A DNA stretch of 53,788 nt from an uncultured Opitutia bacterium (GCA_903827245.1 CAIKHO010000047.1:1-53788), one strand, 5' to 3'; counted from the stretch's first letter, positions 37,516 through 48,802 are shown. Notes: generated by a model from the letters alone, not told the origin. Made by a program: numbers and translations.

Positions 37516-38943
37516 ATGAAAGTCCGAGCAAGTCTGGACCGGATGGGGTGTATGTTCGCGGTGCTGGCTTTGGCGGCGCTGGGCGGATACCTCGTTTTGA
37601 ACGGGGCGCTCAACACGGACGAGGGCTTTTACCTGCTGGCATCACGGCTGGTGGCGAACGGTTTTCGTCCCTACCGGGACTTTGGCTACACGCAGGGACC
37701 GGTGTTGCCGTACGTCAACGTGCCCTGGCTGGCGGTGCTGGGTTACAATCTGGCGGGGCTGCGGCTGGCCAGCCTGGGGTGGACGCTGATCACGGTGACG
37801 CTGGGGGTGTGGAGATTGCGACGCCGCGCAAGCTGGGCGGTGGCGACCACCTTTGCGGTGCTGCTCCTTGGGGCGCCGGCGTGGATGGAATTTGCGGTGC
37901 AGGGCAAGACCTACGGGTTTTCCGGGCTCGCCGTGCTCGTCGGCGTGATTGCACTGACGAGTCGCGGGCGGCTGGGCTGGCGATGGGTTGCCTTCATCGT
38001 CGCCGCCGCCTTGGGCACGGGTGCGCGCTATCCGGTCGCGGGATTTTTCATTCCGGCCTGGGCGGGCCTGATCATGCTGACGCCCGGATGGCGGGCCCGG
38101 ATGGCGGCGACGATGGCCACAGCCCTTTGTGGCGGCCTGCTGCTGGCTTGGGCCGCGGCGGGAGACTGGGAGAATTTTTATTATTGGACGGCCGGGTTTC
38201 ACGCCCTGTCGACGTTCGTGTTTTCGCGGAGGGAGCAGTTCTGGTATTTCCTGCTGTTTGCCCCCGCGCTCTGGATCGCGTCAGGCTTGATGGCGGGACG
38301 ATTGACCGGCCGTGATCGGCCGATCCGCATCGCCTACTTGGCGCTGCTGCTCGGGCTGGTGGCGAACCTGGCCGGGCACACGACCTATGCGGAGTATGTG
38401 TTTCCGCTCGTGCCGGCGCTGGCATTTATCGTGGCGCGGGCATTGACGGGTTGGCTGGCCGGGCTCCGCCGATCCGTGGCCGTGCCGCTAACGGTGGCCC
38501 TGCTGGCTTGCGCCTGGATTCATCCGCCGGACCTCAACCCGAACCTGCTCCGCAACGCGCGCGATGCGGGTGCGTTTCTGCAGGCTCATGTCGGACCGCA
38601 AGATGTCGTCGCCAGCAGCATGCCGGAAATTCCGGCGGCGACGGGCAACCCGGTGCCGCTGTCACTGGCCATGGGCAAATTCGGTGTGACCGAGGATTTC
38701 GATGCGGCGCAGGCAGAGCGGCTGCACATGGCGACCCCGGCGGCGCTGCGGGCGCTGTTGCGGGATCCGACAACCAAGGCACTAGTCTTGTCGACCGTGC
38801 TCAACTGGAATTTTTTCTGGTCGTTGCCGAGCTACCGGTGGCTGTCGGAGCAGGCGCGAGGCGAGTTGAAGCAGACCGTCACCGAAAATTATACGGTCGG
38901 TTATGCGAACGCGGATTACGTGGTGCTGCTGCGGCGGCCGTAG
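37516..38943 (+). CDS. GT-C fold membrane glycosyltransferase-like protein
   Basis: A 475-residue protein with about ten membrane helices and a soluble C-terminal domain (about 350-475). The acidic pair in the first extracytoplasmic loop, LNTDEGFYLLASRLVANG, followed by PYRDFGYTQGPVLPY, is typical of GT39/PMT-like enzymes that move sugars from polyprenyl phosphate. It may glycosylate lipids or proteins of the envelope. No other glycan synthesis gene is nearby. The ATG at 37516 directly precedes the first membrane helix; the frame upstream (to 37432) overlaps a repeat-like sequence (GTAGGAGCGGTGCTTGACC). Confidence 0.8.
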   Translation: MKVRASLDRMGCMFAVLALAALGGYLVLNGALNTDEGFYLLASRLVANGFRPYRDFGYTQGPVLPYVNVPWLAVLGYNLAGLRLASLGWTLITVTLGVWRLRRRASWAVATTFAVLLLGAPAWMEFAVQGKTYGFSGLAVLVGVIALTSRGRLGWRWVAFIVAAALGTGARYPVAGFFIPAWAGLIMLTPGWRARMAATMATALCGGLLLAWAAAGDWENFYYWTAGFHALSTFVFSRREQFWYFLLFAPALWIASGLMAGRLTGRDRPIRIAYLALLLGLVANLAGHTTYAEYVFPLVPALAFIVARALTGWLAGLRRSVAVPLTVALLACAWIHPPDLNPNLLRNARDAGAFLQAHVGPQDVVASSMPEIPAATGNPVPLSLAMGKFGVTEDFDAAQAERLHMATPAALRALLRDPTTKALVLSTVLNWNFFWSLPSYRWLSEQARGELKQTVTENYTVGYANADYVVLLRRP

Positions 38944-38976
38944 GCGCAGCCATGATTCGCCATCCACGTATGGAGT

Positions 38977-39025
38977 TGTAGCCGGCCTCGCTGAGGCCGG
39001 GCCGGGGTCAACGACACCGGCTACA
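38977..39025. repeat. 49-base palindromic repeat, intergenic copy
   Basis: TGTAGCCGGCCTCGCTGAGG... is 46/49 identical to the reverse of the element inside icd (25910-25958). Here it lies between the convergent GT-C and GH35 genes, 33 bases after one stop and 22 before the other. Confidence 0.88.
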
Positions 39026-39047
39026 GCTGTACGCTTCGCGACAACGG

Positions 39048-40946
39048 CTACGGATTCGCCACGTCGAGCTTCACGGCGAAGGCGACGGCTTTTTCCTCGA
39101 TGATCTTTGTGCCGCCGGTGATCTCGGGGACCTTGGGGGCGTCGTGGAGCTCGAGGACGACGATCTCGTTTTCGCCCTGCTTGAGCCACTGGCTGGGGAC
39201 GAACAGCGAGCGCACGCCGCCGTGGTCCCAGAAGCGGCCGAGATTGTGGCCGTTGACCCAGACGACGCCGAAGCTCCAGTTGCGCAGATCGAGGAAGGTG
39301 CCGCCGAGTTTCGCGACGTTGAAGGTCGCGCGATAGAGGGTCGGGCCGGTCTGTGGGGCGTCGGAAGCCTTGAAGCGGGCGCCATCGGCCATCGGTAGGG
39401 AATAGTTTTCCCAGCCTGTGAGTTCGGTGCCGTCGAGGAATGCCCCGCCGATCAGACCCTTGCTGGCGCGGGCTTGGGTTTCCGCGCTGACCGGCACGCT
39501 GATGCGGCCGAGGTTGTAGACGAGGAGGTCGAGGGTCACGGGACCGGACTCATTGAGCGCGACCTTGCTGCTGGCCGGTCCGTAGCCGACGAAGGCCTTG
39601 GCGACGGTGCGGCCGTTCACCATCACGACGGTGTAATCCATCGCCTTCTTGAGCTCGAGGGTGCCCTTGAGGCCGGCGGGGAATTTCTTCCGGTAGAGGA
39701 CAAAGCCGTAGTCCTGTCCGAGGTTTTCCATCGAGATTGGTTTGTCGGAGACCTGCGTCGGCTTCGTCGGCAAGGTGGTGAGGAGCGGCTCCTTCTCGGT
39801 GAACGCGATCGCGGGGAGCTCGATGACGGCGGGATCGGGCGGAACCGGCGGCAGCGTGGCCTTCAGGCGGGTACCGAGGAGATCGCGCAGGACGCGATAT
39901 TTCTCGGTGGTGCGGCCGGCCTCGTCGATCGGCGCGCTGTAGTCATAACTTGTCTGCACCGGCAGGTACTGGTTGCAACCGTTGGAAAACCCGTAGTTGG
40001 TGCCGCCGAAGAAGACGTAAAGGTTGAACGAGTAATTGTGGTCGAGGAGGTAATTCGTCCAGGAAGTGATCTGCGGGATCGTGGAATTCCGCGTGGCGAT
40101 GGCCTCGCCCCAGCCGCTGAACCAGGCGGTGTAGACCTCGGGCACAAAGACGGGAAAGTCGCCGATGCCGGCGGCGCTCTGCTGGAAGGCCTGGTCGGTC
40201 TTGAGGCCGTTGCGGCCGTACATGAGCCCGGGGACGCGGAGGGCGGCATTGCCCCAGATGGGGGTGGTGGGATCGCAGGTGAAGAGCGGCACGTCGAACC
40301 CGACGTCCTTGAAGACCTGCGTGAGCGACTTCATGTAGTCGATGTTGCCGTTGGCGATGATGCCGTACTCGTTCTCGACCTGGACCATGAGGAGCGGGCC
40401 GCCCTTGGTGACCTGGAGGTCGCCGACCTGACGGTAGACCTGCTCGAGGTACTTGCGGCTCCATTCGACGTACTTGGGATCGTTGGTGCGAATCTTGACT
40501 TCGGGATATTTGAGCGTCCAGGACGGGATGCCGCCGTATTCGATCTCGGCGCAGCAGTACGGACCCGGGCGGAGAATGGCCCACATGCCATTGTCCTGGC
40601 AGAGCTTCAGGACGCGGCGGACATCGGTCATGCCGGTGAAGGTGAATTTGCCCTCCTGGGTCTCGACCTGGTTCCAGAAGAGATAAAAGCAGACAGTGTT
40701 CAGGCCCATCGCCTTGGCCTGCTTGATGCGCAGGTCCCAGTCCTCGGGCTGGACGCGCCCGAAGTGCATCTCGCCGGATGCGATCACCGTGGGTTGTCCG
40801 TCGATCAGGAACTGGTGATTGCGGGCCTCGAATGTGTGCATCTTGGCGGGAGGTGGCGTGATGGTGCTGCAGGAAACGAGGGCAAGGGCCGTGGTTACGA
40901 GGGCGAGGGTCGAGGCGGACCGGCGAAGACAGGGAATGGACTTCAT
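39048..40946 (-). CDS. exported beta-galactosidase, glycoside hydrolase family 35
   Basis: A 632-residue enzyme. The N-terminus is a lipoprotein signal (lipobox LVSC near residue 26). The catalytic TIM barrel spans about 36-360: SGEMHFGRVQPEDW, FYLFWNQVE, LRPGPYCCAEIEYGGIPSW, the acid/base Glu in MVQVENEYG and the nucleophile Glu in VFVPEVYTAWFSGWGE. Beta-sandwich domains follow, with WVNGHNLGRFWDHGG near the end, typical of the family. It releases terminal beta-galactose, probably from plant pectin or galactan side chains, in line with the pectin acetylesterase at the left edge. No transporter is adjacent. ATG chosen for the lipoprotein signal. Confidence 0.93.
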   Translation of the reverse strand: MKSIPCLRRSASTLALVTTALALVSCSTITPPPAKMHTFEARNHQFLIDGQPTVIASGEMHFGRVQPEDWDLRIKQAKAMGLNTVCFYLFWNQVETQEGKFTFTGMTDVRRVLKLCQDNGMWAILRPGPYCCAEIEYGGIPSWTLKYPEVKIRTNDPKYVEWSRKYLEQVYRQVGDLQVTKGGPLLMVQVENEYGIIANGNIDYMKSLTQVFKDVGFDVPLFTCDPTTPIWGNAALRVPGLMYGRNGLKTDQAFQQSAAGIGDFPVFVPEVYTAWFSGWGEAIATRNSTIPQITSWTNYLLDHNYSFNLYVFFGGTNYGFSNGCNQYLPVQTSYDYSAPIDEAGRTTEKYRVLRDLLGTRLKATLPPVPPDPAVIELPAIAFTEKEPLLTTLPTKPTQVSDKPISMENLGQDYGFVLYRKKFPAGLKGTLELKKAMDYTVVMVNGRTVAKAFVGYGPASSKVALNESGPVTLDLLVYNLGRISVPVSAETQARASKGLIGGAFLDGTELTGWENYSLPMADGARFKASDAPQTGPTLYRATFNVAKLGGTFLDLRNWSFGVVWVNGHNLGRFWDHGGVRSLFVPSQWLKQGENEIVVLELHDAPKVPEITGGTKIIEEKAVAFAVKLDVANP

Positions 40947-40992
40947 GGGAGGGTAAGGGGAACGAACTGGAATCGCCGCGGGCGACGGGCGC

Positions 40993-41772
40993 TCACTGAC
41001 CGGGCAGGCAGGCGGTGCGAACGGGGACGTGATGGCCGGCGAGGTAGGTTTTCACCTGCGGAATCGTCAAGGTGCCGAAGTGAAAAAGGCTGGCGGCGAG
41101 GACGGCACTGGCGTGTCCGGCTTCGAGAACCTCGGCAAAGTGTTCGAGTTGACCCGCGCCACCGCTGGCGATGACGGGCACGCCCACGGCGTCGCTGACA
41201 GCGCGGGTGAGGGCGCAATCATAGCCGGCCTGGGTGCCGTCGGCGTCCATGCTGGTGAGCAGGATTTCTCCGGCGCCCAGCTCGACGGCCTGCCGGGCCC
41301 AGGCGACGGCATCGAGCCCGGTGGGATTGCGGCCACCGTGCGTGTAGACGCGCCAGGATTTGCCGTCCGGCTCGCGCTTGGCATCGATCGCGAGAACAAT
41401 ACACTGGGCGCCAAAGCGATCGGAGGCAGCGCTGATCAGCGCGGGATTATTGATCGCGGCAGTGTTGAGCGAAACCTTGTCGGCGCCCGACTTGAGCATG
41501 GCCTCGATGTCCGCGACGGTGCGCAGGCCGCCGCCGACGGTGAGGGGCATGAAGCACTGCTCGGCGGTCGCGGCGACGACCTCGTGCATGATCTGGCGGC
41601 CATCGCTTGAGGCGGTGATGTCGAGGAAGACGAGCTCGTCGGCGCCCTGGGCATCGTAGGCCCGGGCGCACTGCACCGGATCGCCAGCATCCCTGAGCTC
41701 CTTGAAGCGCACGCCCTTGACCACGCGGCCGGCGTTGACGTCGAGGCAGGGGATGATGCGGCGGGAGAGCAC
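40993..41772 (-). CDS. hisF: imidazole glycerol phosphate synthase, cyclase subunit
   Basis: A 259-residue full-length HisF barrel. The two catalytic aspartates fall at their standard positions, Asp11 in [15 protein letters not shown] and Asp130 in IVLAIDAK. The phosphate-binding turns TVGGGLRT and VIASGGAGQ are present. With HisH it converts PRFAR and ammonia into imidazole glycerol phosphate and AICAR, linking histidine and purine synthesis. No other his gene is in the window, so the pathway genes are scattered. It follows the toroid-like gene on the same strand after 93 bases that contain an inverted repeat. Confidence 0.96.
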   Translation of the reverse strand: MLSRRIIPCLDVNAGRVVKGVRFKELRDAGDPVQCARAYDAQGADELVFLDITASSDGRQIMHEVVAATAEQCFMPLTVGGGLRTVADIEAMLKSGADKVSLNTAAINNPALISAASDRFGAQCIVLAIDAKREPDGKSWRVYTHGGRNPTGLDAVAWARQAVELGAGEILLTSMDADGTQAGYDCALTRAVSDAVGVPVIASGGAGQLEHFAEVLEAGHASAVLAASLFHFGTLTIPQVKTYLAGHHVPVRTACLPGQ

Positions 41773-41777
41773 GGGGA

Positions 41778-41858
41778 TGTAAGGTTTAAGAGCGCAAGCT
41801 TTAAGCTGGGCAGCGTTGCCGTGGACAGACGCTTACACCTTAAAACTTAAACCTTACA
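41778..41858. repeat. intergenic inverted repeat TGTAAGGTTTAAG
   Basis: TGTAAGGTTTAAG (41778-41790) and CTTAAACCTTACA (41846-41858) are exact complements; the sequence between also carries AAGCTTTAAG and CTTACACCTTAAA pieces of the same motif. It separates hisF from the upstream gene. Confidence 0.75.
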
Positions 41859-41865
41859 ACTTACT

Positions 41866-43626
41866 TCAGCCCTCCACCGGCACGATCTCGGGATCGAACT
41901 CGACCGCGAGGCGGTAGACATGGCCCGGGCGCATGACCAGCGGGTGGTCGCGCACGAGGTTCTGGAGATAGTGAATCTTGCCGTAGTTGGTCCGGTAGGT
42001 CGGGTCGGCGGAAACCACCTCGGTGTCCTGCCACGTGGCCTGGAAATCGTTCTTCGAGACACCGCAGCGGTGGCCGAGCGGGCCGAGCGTGGGCGAGCCG
42101 CCGACGCGGTACTTCGAATGCGGCGCGGCGACGACGAGGACGTAGCGGAACTTGTCGAGCGTCACCTGCTGTTTCACCGTGTAAGCGAACTCGCAGTTGA
42201 TTTTGCTGCCGGTGAAGGTCCACTGCACTTTGACGCTGCCAAGGCCCTTGATGATCTCCTCCTTGGTGGTGATCAGCTCTGGCTGCTCGTAGCGGAAGTA
42301 AAAGCTGTTGCGCAGGCCGAGGCCGGTGACGCAGTTCTTGCCGTAGAAGGCCGGGATCGTGACGTGCTCGCCGAACGTGAGCTCCGGGAGCATGATCGGC
42401 AGGTAGACATTGTTCGGCCAGTCGAAGACGCCGGGAGCGTGGGGGAACGGCAGCGAGTCGCTGGTCAGCGTGCTGCCCGAGCTGATGAGCGGGATCTGCA
42501 TGTGCAGGCCGCTGTCGGCGTCGCGATAGAGGAAAAGGCCCTGCTCCTTGCGGTTGCTCTTGTCGAAGATGACGAACCGGCCGCTGGTGCGCATGGGCTC
42601 GCTCTTGGGGACGCCGCCGGGCATCTGCACGGTCTTGGCGAGGCGCGACCACTGGCAAAGGTAGCGCGCGGCGTCGAAGTTGGCCATGCGCGTGGTATGG
42701 TTCGCGTAGGCGGTGCGTTCCTCGTCACGGAGGTCGAGGAATCCGTGCTCCTGGTCGAGGTAGGTGTGGTAGAAGAAGAAGAACAGCCGGCGCAGGATGT
42801 CGTAGTACTTCGGCTTCTGGTCGTCCGCGATCCAGCCGTCGCGCAGGCCCTGCAGGACGAGGGTGATGCAGTGCATCTGGCCGTAGGCGCCGGCGGCGCG
42901 GCCGAAGGCCCAGCCGAGCCCGTCGGCGCGGACGAGGTCGGGCATCATCTTGATGTATTTCTCGGCGTAGGTGCGGAGGGTAGGGAGCTTGCGATCGCGC
43001 ACGCCGCTGTTGGCATGGAGCTGCAAGGCGGAGCGGATGAACACGAAGTTCATCAGGCCGTAGAGATTGAAATTGCCGCCGAAGCCGTGCGTGGCGTCGT
43101 CGAAGAACCCGCTCGAGCTCGTCTGATTGATACGGTCGACCATGCGCTCGATCAGGCGCGAAGTTTCATCCTTCTTGGAGAGGCCGAAGCTGTAGCGGGC
43201 GACGGCCTTGGCGACGTTGAACGCCTGCCAGTGGTTGTCGTAGTCGCTGCGGTGGAGGAGCTGCTTGTCGATGCGCTGCTGGGTCTCCTCGACGAGGCGC
43301 TCCCAGACGGGGTTGCGCTCCTTGGAGGGGCCGAAGCAGAGGAGGCCGAGGGAGGCGTAGGCCAGGCCGTTCTCGGCGGGGGGCTCGGTGAACATCTGGG
43401 CCGTCACGCAGCGCGCGGCGAGATCGATCAGGTCGAAGCCCTTGAGGGTGGTCTCGCCGGTGGCGCGGTAATATTCGCCGAGGGCGTAGGCGACGTGCCC
43501 GGGTTCGTCGGGGCGGGGCAGTTCGCCGGGAGCGGGAAGGATGGTGCCGTCGGGCTGGATGGAGTCGAGATTGTGGCCCAACATCGAGCGGGCCATGTCG
43601 AGACATTGCTCGGAAAAACTATGCAT
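41866..43626 (-). CDS. large cytoplasmic protein, likely alpha/alpha toroid, unknown function
   Basis: A 586-residue protein without signal or membrane segment. The first ~330 residues are helical with repeated aromatic and Gly-rich turns (GHVAYALGEYYRATGE, DYDNHWQAFNVAKAVARY, GFGGNFNLYGLMNFVFI, GWAFGRAAGAYGQMHCI), as in alpha/alpha barrels of polysaccharide lyases and unsaturated glucuronyl hydrolases. The last ~230 residues are beta-rich, as in the C-terminal sandwich of such enzymes. No family catalytic motif is certain. A role in breakdown of internalised oligosaccharides is an inference from fold and from GH35/GH2 neighbours. Confidence 0.65.
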   Translation of the reverse strand: MHSFSEQCLDMARSMLGHNLDSIQPDGTILPAPGELPRPDEPGHVAYALGEYYRATGETTLKGFDLIDLAARCVTAQMFTEPPAENGLAYASLGLLCFGPSKERNPVWERLVEETQQRIDKQLLHRSDYDNHWQAFNVAKAVARYSFGLSKKDETSRLIERMVDRINQTSSSGFFDDATHGFGGNFNLYGLMNFVFIRSALQLHANSGVRDRKLPTLRTYAEKYIKMMPDLVRADGLGWAFGRAAGAYGQMHCITLVLQGLRDGWIADDQKPKYYDILRRLFFFFYHTYLDQEHGFLDLRDEERTAYANHTTRMANFDAARYLCQWSRLAKTVQMPGGVPKSEPMRTSGRFVIFDKSNRKEQGLFLYRDADSGLHMQIPLISSGSTLTSDSLPFPHAPGVFDWPNNVYLPIMLPELTFGEHVTIPAFYGKNCVTGLGLRNSFYFRYEQPELITTKEEIIKGLGSVKVQWTFTGSKINCEFAYTVKQQVTLDKFRYVLVVAAPHSKYRVGGSPTLGPLGHRCGVSKNDFQATWQDTEVVSADPTYRTNYGKIHYLQNLVRDHPLVMRPGHVYRLAVEFDPEIVPVEG

Positions 43627-43762
43627 GCGGTGGGTTTGACGTGACGGACGGGAAAAGGCTGCGCGGCAGTGGTGCGCGGAAAGGAAAGGTTTTCAGCAGT
43701 TTCAAGCGGGGGGCAAGAGGGAATTTGGCCGGCGCGAGGCGCGGCCGACGGTCCCGGAGCAC

Positions 43763-44971
43763 TCAGCGCGCGATCAACTTGAGGAATTCGGCGTTGGTCT
43801 TGGTCTTCGAGAGGCGGGAAATCATGGTTTCGGTCGCCTCCTCGATCTTCTGCTGCACCAGGGCGCGGCGGAAGAAATGGATGCCCTCGAGGGTCTTCGC
43901 GTCGATGAGGAGCTCCTCCTTGCGGGTGCCGGACTGGGCGATGTTGATCGCGGGCCAGAGGCGCATCTCGGCGCACTTGCGGTCGAGGACGAGCTCCATG
44001 TTGCCGGTGCCCTTGAATTCCTGGAAGATGACGTCGTCCATCCGGCTGCCGGTCTCGACGAGCACGGAGGCGATGATGGTGAGCGAGCCGGCCTCCTCGG
44101 TGTTGCGGGCGGCGGCGAAGAGCTGGCGGGGCTTTTCCAGTGCGCGGACGTCGAGGCCGCCTGAGCCGGTGCGGCCGCTGTTGCGGGCGGTGTTATGGGC
44201 GCGGGCGAGACGGGTGATGGAATCGAGGAAGAGCACCACATGCTTGCCGGCCTCGACGAGGCGCTTGGCGCGCTCGATGCAGAGGTCCGCGATGCGGAGG
44301 TGGTTCTCGATCTGCTCGTCGTTGGACGAGGCCCAGATCTCGGCGGGGACGCTGCGCTTGAAGTCGGTGACCTCCTCGGGGCGCTCGTCGACCAGCAGGA
44401 TCATGACGATGCACTCGGGATTGTTTTCGAGGACGCCGAGGGCCATGTCGCGCAGCAGGGTGGTCTTGCCGGTGCGGGGCGGGGCGACCACGAGGCCGCG
44501 GGTACCCTTGCCGATGGGGCAGAAGAGGTCGACGGCGCGGGTCGTAAGGCGGCCGTCCTTCAGCTCCATCTTCAGCATCTTGTCGGGCGAGACGGTGGTG
44601 AGGGAGTTGAAGTCGAGCATGTGCCGCCGGGCATCGAGGTCGAGCCCGTCAACCTTCTCGATGAACTTCATCTTGGGGTTGGGGAAGCGGCCGTCGGGCG
44701 GGAAGGCGGTGCCGCCGATAAGGCTGCCGGTGCGAAGCTTGAAGCGCCGGATGAGTTCCTTCGGGACGAATGGGTCGGTGGGCCGGCGCTTGCCATTCTT
44801 GGCGAGATCGAGGAGCTGGCCATTGCCGCCCTTCGCGAGGTCGATGTCGAGGATCCCCTCGACGTGAATGGTGTTTTCGACGGGCGCAGGTGCAGGTGCG
44901 GCTGGCGTGCCGGCCACGGCGGTGGCGGCAGATGAATTGCCCACCGGAGCGGGCGAGGGGGATTTTTCCAT
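43763..44971 (-). CDS. rho: transcription termination factor Rho, paralogue 1 (short form)
   Basis: A 402-residue Rho-like hexameric helicase. After a short Pro/Ala-rich start, residues 36-90 correspond to the cold-shock RNA-binding domain (DPFVPKELIRRFKLRTG), but the RNP1 piece is GGNGQLLDL instead of the usual aromatic GFGFLR. The ATPase core is complete: APPRTGKT (163-170), [41 protein letters not shown] and SGTRKEELL. It lacks the Rho_N helical domain and the long disordered region of the second Rho at 51217. The ATG at 44971 is preferred; the frame extends to 45061 with no likeness. Divergent from acsA. Confidence 0.92.
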   Translation of the reverse strand: MEKSPSPAPVGNSSAATAVAGTPAAPAPAPVENTIHVEGILDIDLAKGGNGQLLDLAKNGKRRPTDPFVPKELIRRFKLRTGSLIGGTAFPPDGRFPNPKMKFIEKVDGLDLDARRHMLDFNSLTTVSPDKMLKMELKDGRLTTRAVDLFCPIGKGTRGLVVAPPRTGKTTLLRDMALGVLENNPECIVMILLVDERPEEVTDFKRSVPAEIWASSNDEQIENHLRIADLCIERAKRLVEAGKHVVLFLDSITRLARAHNTARNSGRTGSGGLDVRALEKPRQLFAAARNTEEAGSLTIIASVLVETGSRMDDVIFQEFKGTGNMELVLDRKCAEMRLWPAINIAQSGTRKEELLIDAKTLEGIHFFRRALVQQKIEEATETMISRLSKTKTNAEFLKLIAR

Positions 44972-45002
44972 ACAAATTTTGAGCAGGACGCGAGTCCGAC
45001 GC

Positions 45003-45031
45003 TTGACGCTTAAAATTCCCGGCGGGATAGT
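45003..45031 (+). promoter_or_regulatory. possible sigma-70 promoter of acsA
   Basis: TTGACG (45003-45008), a 17-base spacer, then GATAGT (45026-45031). Transcription would start near 45038, giving a leader of about 39 bases before the GTG start of acsA. Confidence 0.4.
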
Positions 45032-45076
45032 GGCGTGCTGTTCACACAACCTTAATCCCAAAAATCAGCCACTCAC

Positions 45077-47026
<1,950 letters not shown>

Positions 47027-47055
47027 GCCTCGGTCCTTTCAGTCCACAGGTTTCC

Positions 47056-47088
47056 AAGGGCAGCCCGCTGGGCTGCCCTTATTTTTTG
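47056..47088 (+). terminator. rho-independent terminator of acsA
   Basis: AAGGGCAGCC-CGCT-GGGCTGCCCTT forms a strong hairpin followed by ATTTTTTGC, 30 bases past the acsA stop. Confidence 0.88.
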
Positions 47089-47275
47089 CGAGGTTCCGGA
47101 CGCGATCCTGCAATGACGGGCCATCGCGTGACTATGCGAACGTCCTGAAACGGCGTGCTTGTGGCAGGGCAACGGGTCTCGCCCTGTTTTCCCAACATTC
47201 CGGAGATTTCCGGAAGAAAACTGAAAGAAGCCACGGCATGGATGCGTTTCTAATCAATGACCGCACAAGACATTC

Positions 47276-47715
47276 ATGACGATTGCCCGTTCACCCGCTC
47301 CTTCGGTTCCGGCCGGCCCACGATCCGTATCGTGCCGCGGAAGCTTGCAACTGCACGACTGCACGGGCGGTCGGGGCTTCACGTTGGTGGAGATCCTCAC
47401 GGTCATGGCGATTCTCTCGCTGTTGACGGCGATCACGCTCCCGGCGATCCGCGGGCTCGGTGAGCGAGGCACCCTGGCGCGCACGAGGGCGGAACTCAGC
47501 CTGATGGCCGGGGCGCTCGAGGTTTACCGCCGGGCCTATGGAGACTATCCGCAGACGGGGAACTTCCTGACGGCGTCGTCCGAAACGACGCAGGCGCTGC
47601 ACTCCGATCATGCCCAGGCCCGATTTTTCAACGCGCTGCGCGGTATCTTTGGGCCGAATTGCACGGACCGCGGGAGTGGCCCGGGCGGCGGTGACTTCAT
47701 CGACTTCGCTCGGAT
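47276..47715 (+). pseudogene. truncated type II secretion pseudopilin (GspG-like)
   Basis: The protein has a prepilin signal: after a basic leader the cleavage site GGRG/FTLVEILTVM is followed by the hydrophobic helix AILSLLTAITLPAIRGL. The next part (RAELSLMAGALEVYRRAYGDYPQTG, then RFFNALRGIFGP) is typical of GspG-like pseudopilins of Verrucomicrobia. From about 47657 to 47715 the likeness fades, and beyond that the DNA is a methyltransferase gene in the opposite orientation. The frame continues to 48082 and would make a 268-residue chimera. The lost part should have carried the C-terminal strands, so it is probably inactive. Confidence 0.65.
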
Positions 47716-47986
47716 CGAGGCAGGTGATGTTGGCTGCGGAGCCCAGCACTTTTTCCGCTCCCACCGCCACAAGCCCGGTGCCGCAGGCCACATCGAGGAG
47801 ATGGTCGCCGGGTTTCAGTCCGTGCCGCTGGAGCGTCCAGCGGCGGTAGGACGCGCCGCTCCGCAAGAATCCCCAGTCAACGACAGAGTCGTAGTGCGGG
47901 GCCCCCGCATCAAACAGCCCGTTCACAAACGCCGGCTTCCCCTCGGTGCTGGCATAATGCGTGGTCAGTGGGGGGTGGGGAACCAT
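47705..47986 (-). pseudogene. 5' fragment of a ubiE/menG-type methyltransferase gene
   Basis: Read on the minus strand from the ATG at 47986, the frame gives KPAFVNGLFDAGAPHYDSVV, GASYRRWTLQRHGLKPGDH and LLDVACGTGLVAVGAEKVLG, then ITCLDPSE. This is the N-terminal half of a UbiE/MenG methyltransferase, with motif I (DVACGTG) and the Asp of motif II. After DPSE the sequence no longer fits; intact enzymes continue with a helix beginning G-M-L. The fragment meets the pseudopilin gene tail to tail. So the quinone methyltransferase is broken here, and an intact copy should exist elsewhere if the cell makes menaquinone. Confidence 0.7.
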
Positions 47987-48124
47987 GGAACTGCTTTGGG
48001 CTGGAAGGAAGGCGAAGGCCAGACGAAACGGCAGCGCCGCCGCGAAGGCTGTAACGCCCGGGCGGATCCACTGAAAATTTGATTGGATTTTCCGCGGAGA
48101 ACCTGCACGTTTCCGCCCTCTTTT

Positions 48125-48199
<75 letters not shown>

Positions 48200-48224
48200 T
48201 TTTTCCTTCCGAATCGGAAGGAAA
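48200..48224. terminator. inverted repeat after the tRNA gene
   Basis: TTTTCCTTCCGA and TCGGAAGGAAAA are exact complements around one base, directly after the CCA. It could end the tRNA transcript. A second hairpin (GCCCTCCG...) follows near 48226-48253. Confidence 0.55.
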
Positions 48225-48468
48225 ATGCCCTCCGAAGCCGGGGCGAAGGAGGGCCACAATCCCGGCAGAGCGGCGGTTTTTGCCGCGAATTGCTCAGATT
48301 GACGCGGATACCGACAACGGATTTGTGAGAATCGCGATTAGTTTTAAAATCCGCGATCGTCCGCGTGATCCGCGGGAATTCAGAGTGCTTGGTCCTGCTG
48401 GCGAAACGAGCCTTCGCGAGGGTTGCCCCTGCACGGAATCCGGCGTAAATCCACTCCTGAGAGGTCTA

Positions 48469-48520
48469 TATGGCATGATGGCCATACTTTTTGCTTGAGG
48501 TATGGCAAGGTGACCATACC
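48469..48520. promoter_or_regulatory. probable vapBC operator (two palindromes)
   Basis: TATGGC-ATGATG-GCCATA (48469-48486) and GGTATGG-8-CCATACC (48499-48520) share the half site TATGG/CCATA and lie just upstream of vapB. VapB antitoxins usually repress their own operon through such sites. Confidence 0.55.
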
Positions 48521-48532
48521 GTGGAAACCATC

Positions 48533-48802
48533 ATGAAAATGACGATGCACATTGATGAGGAAGTCCTCGCCCGCGTCATGAAGGTCACCGGCGCGAAGAC
48601 CAAGACGGAGGCGGTCAAGATCGCGCTCAACGACATGGCGCGGCGGCACCGGATGAAGGAGCTTTTCAGCCAGGGGCTGGGGCTGACGCCGGACGAACTG
48701 CGGGCGGAGTTCGCGCCCTCCGCGGCCGATGTGCTCGACAGCCATGGGCTCATCGTAGCCGAACCAAAGGCGCCTTATGGCCGGACTCGTCCTGCCCGAT
48801 AG
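48533..48802 (+). CDS. vapB: VapB-type antitoxin
   Basis: An 89-residue protein that starts MKMTMHIDEEVLARVMKVTG and continues TKTEAVKIALNDMARRHRMK: a ribbon-helix-helix DNA-binding domain of the kind that opens VapB antitoxins (DUF2191-like). The C-terminal half should wrap the toxin. It overlaps the vapC gene by 26 bases. The ATG at 48533 is preferred over one at 48491, which lies inside the operator. Autoregulation through the paired palindromes just upstream is likely. Confidence 0.82.
   Translation: MKMTMHIDEEVLARVMKVTGAKTKTEAVKIALNDMARRHRMKELFSQGLGLTPDELRAEFAPSAADVLDSHGLIVAEPKAPYGRTRPAR

Noticed and set aside
41920-43644. 574-codon open frame on the plus strand opposite the toroid-like gene
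   Set aside because: Val/Glu/Gly/Asp-rich antisense composition; the minus-strand frame has coherent helical repeats.
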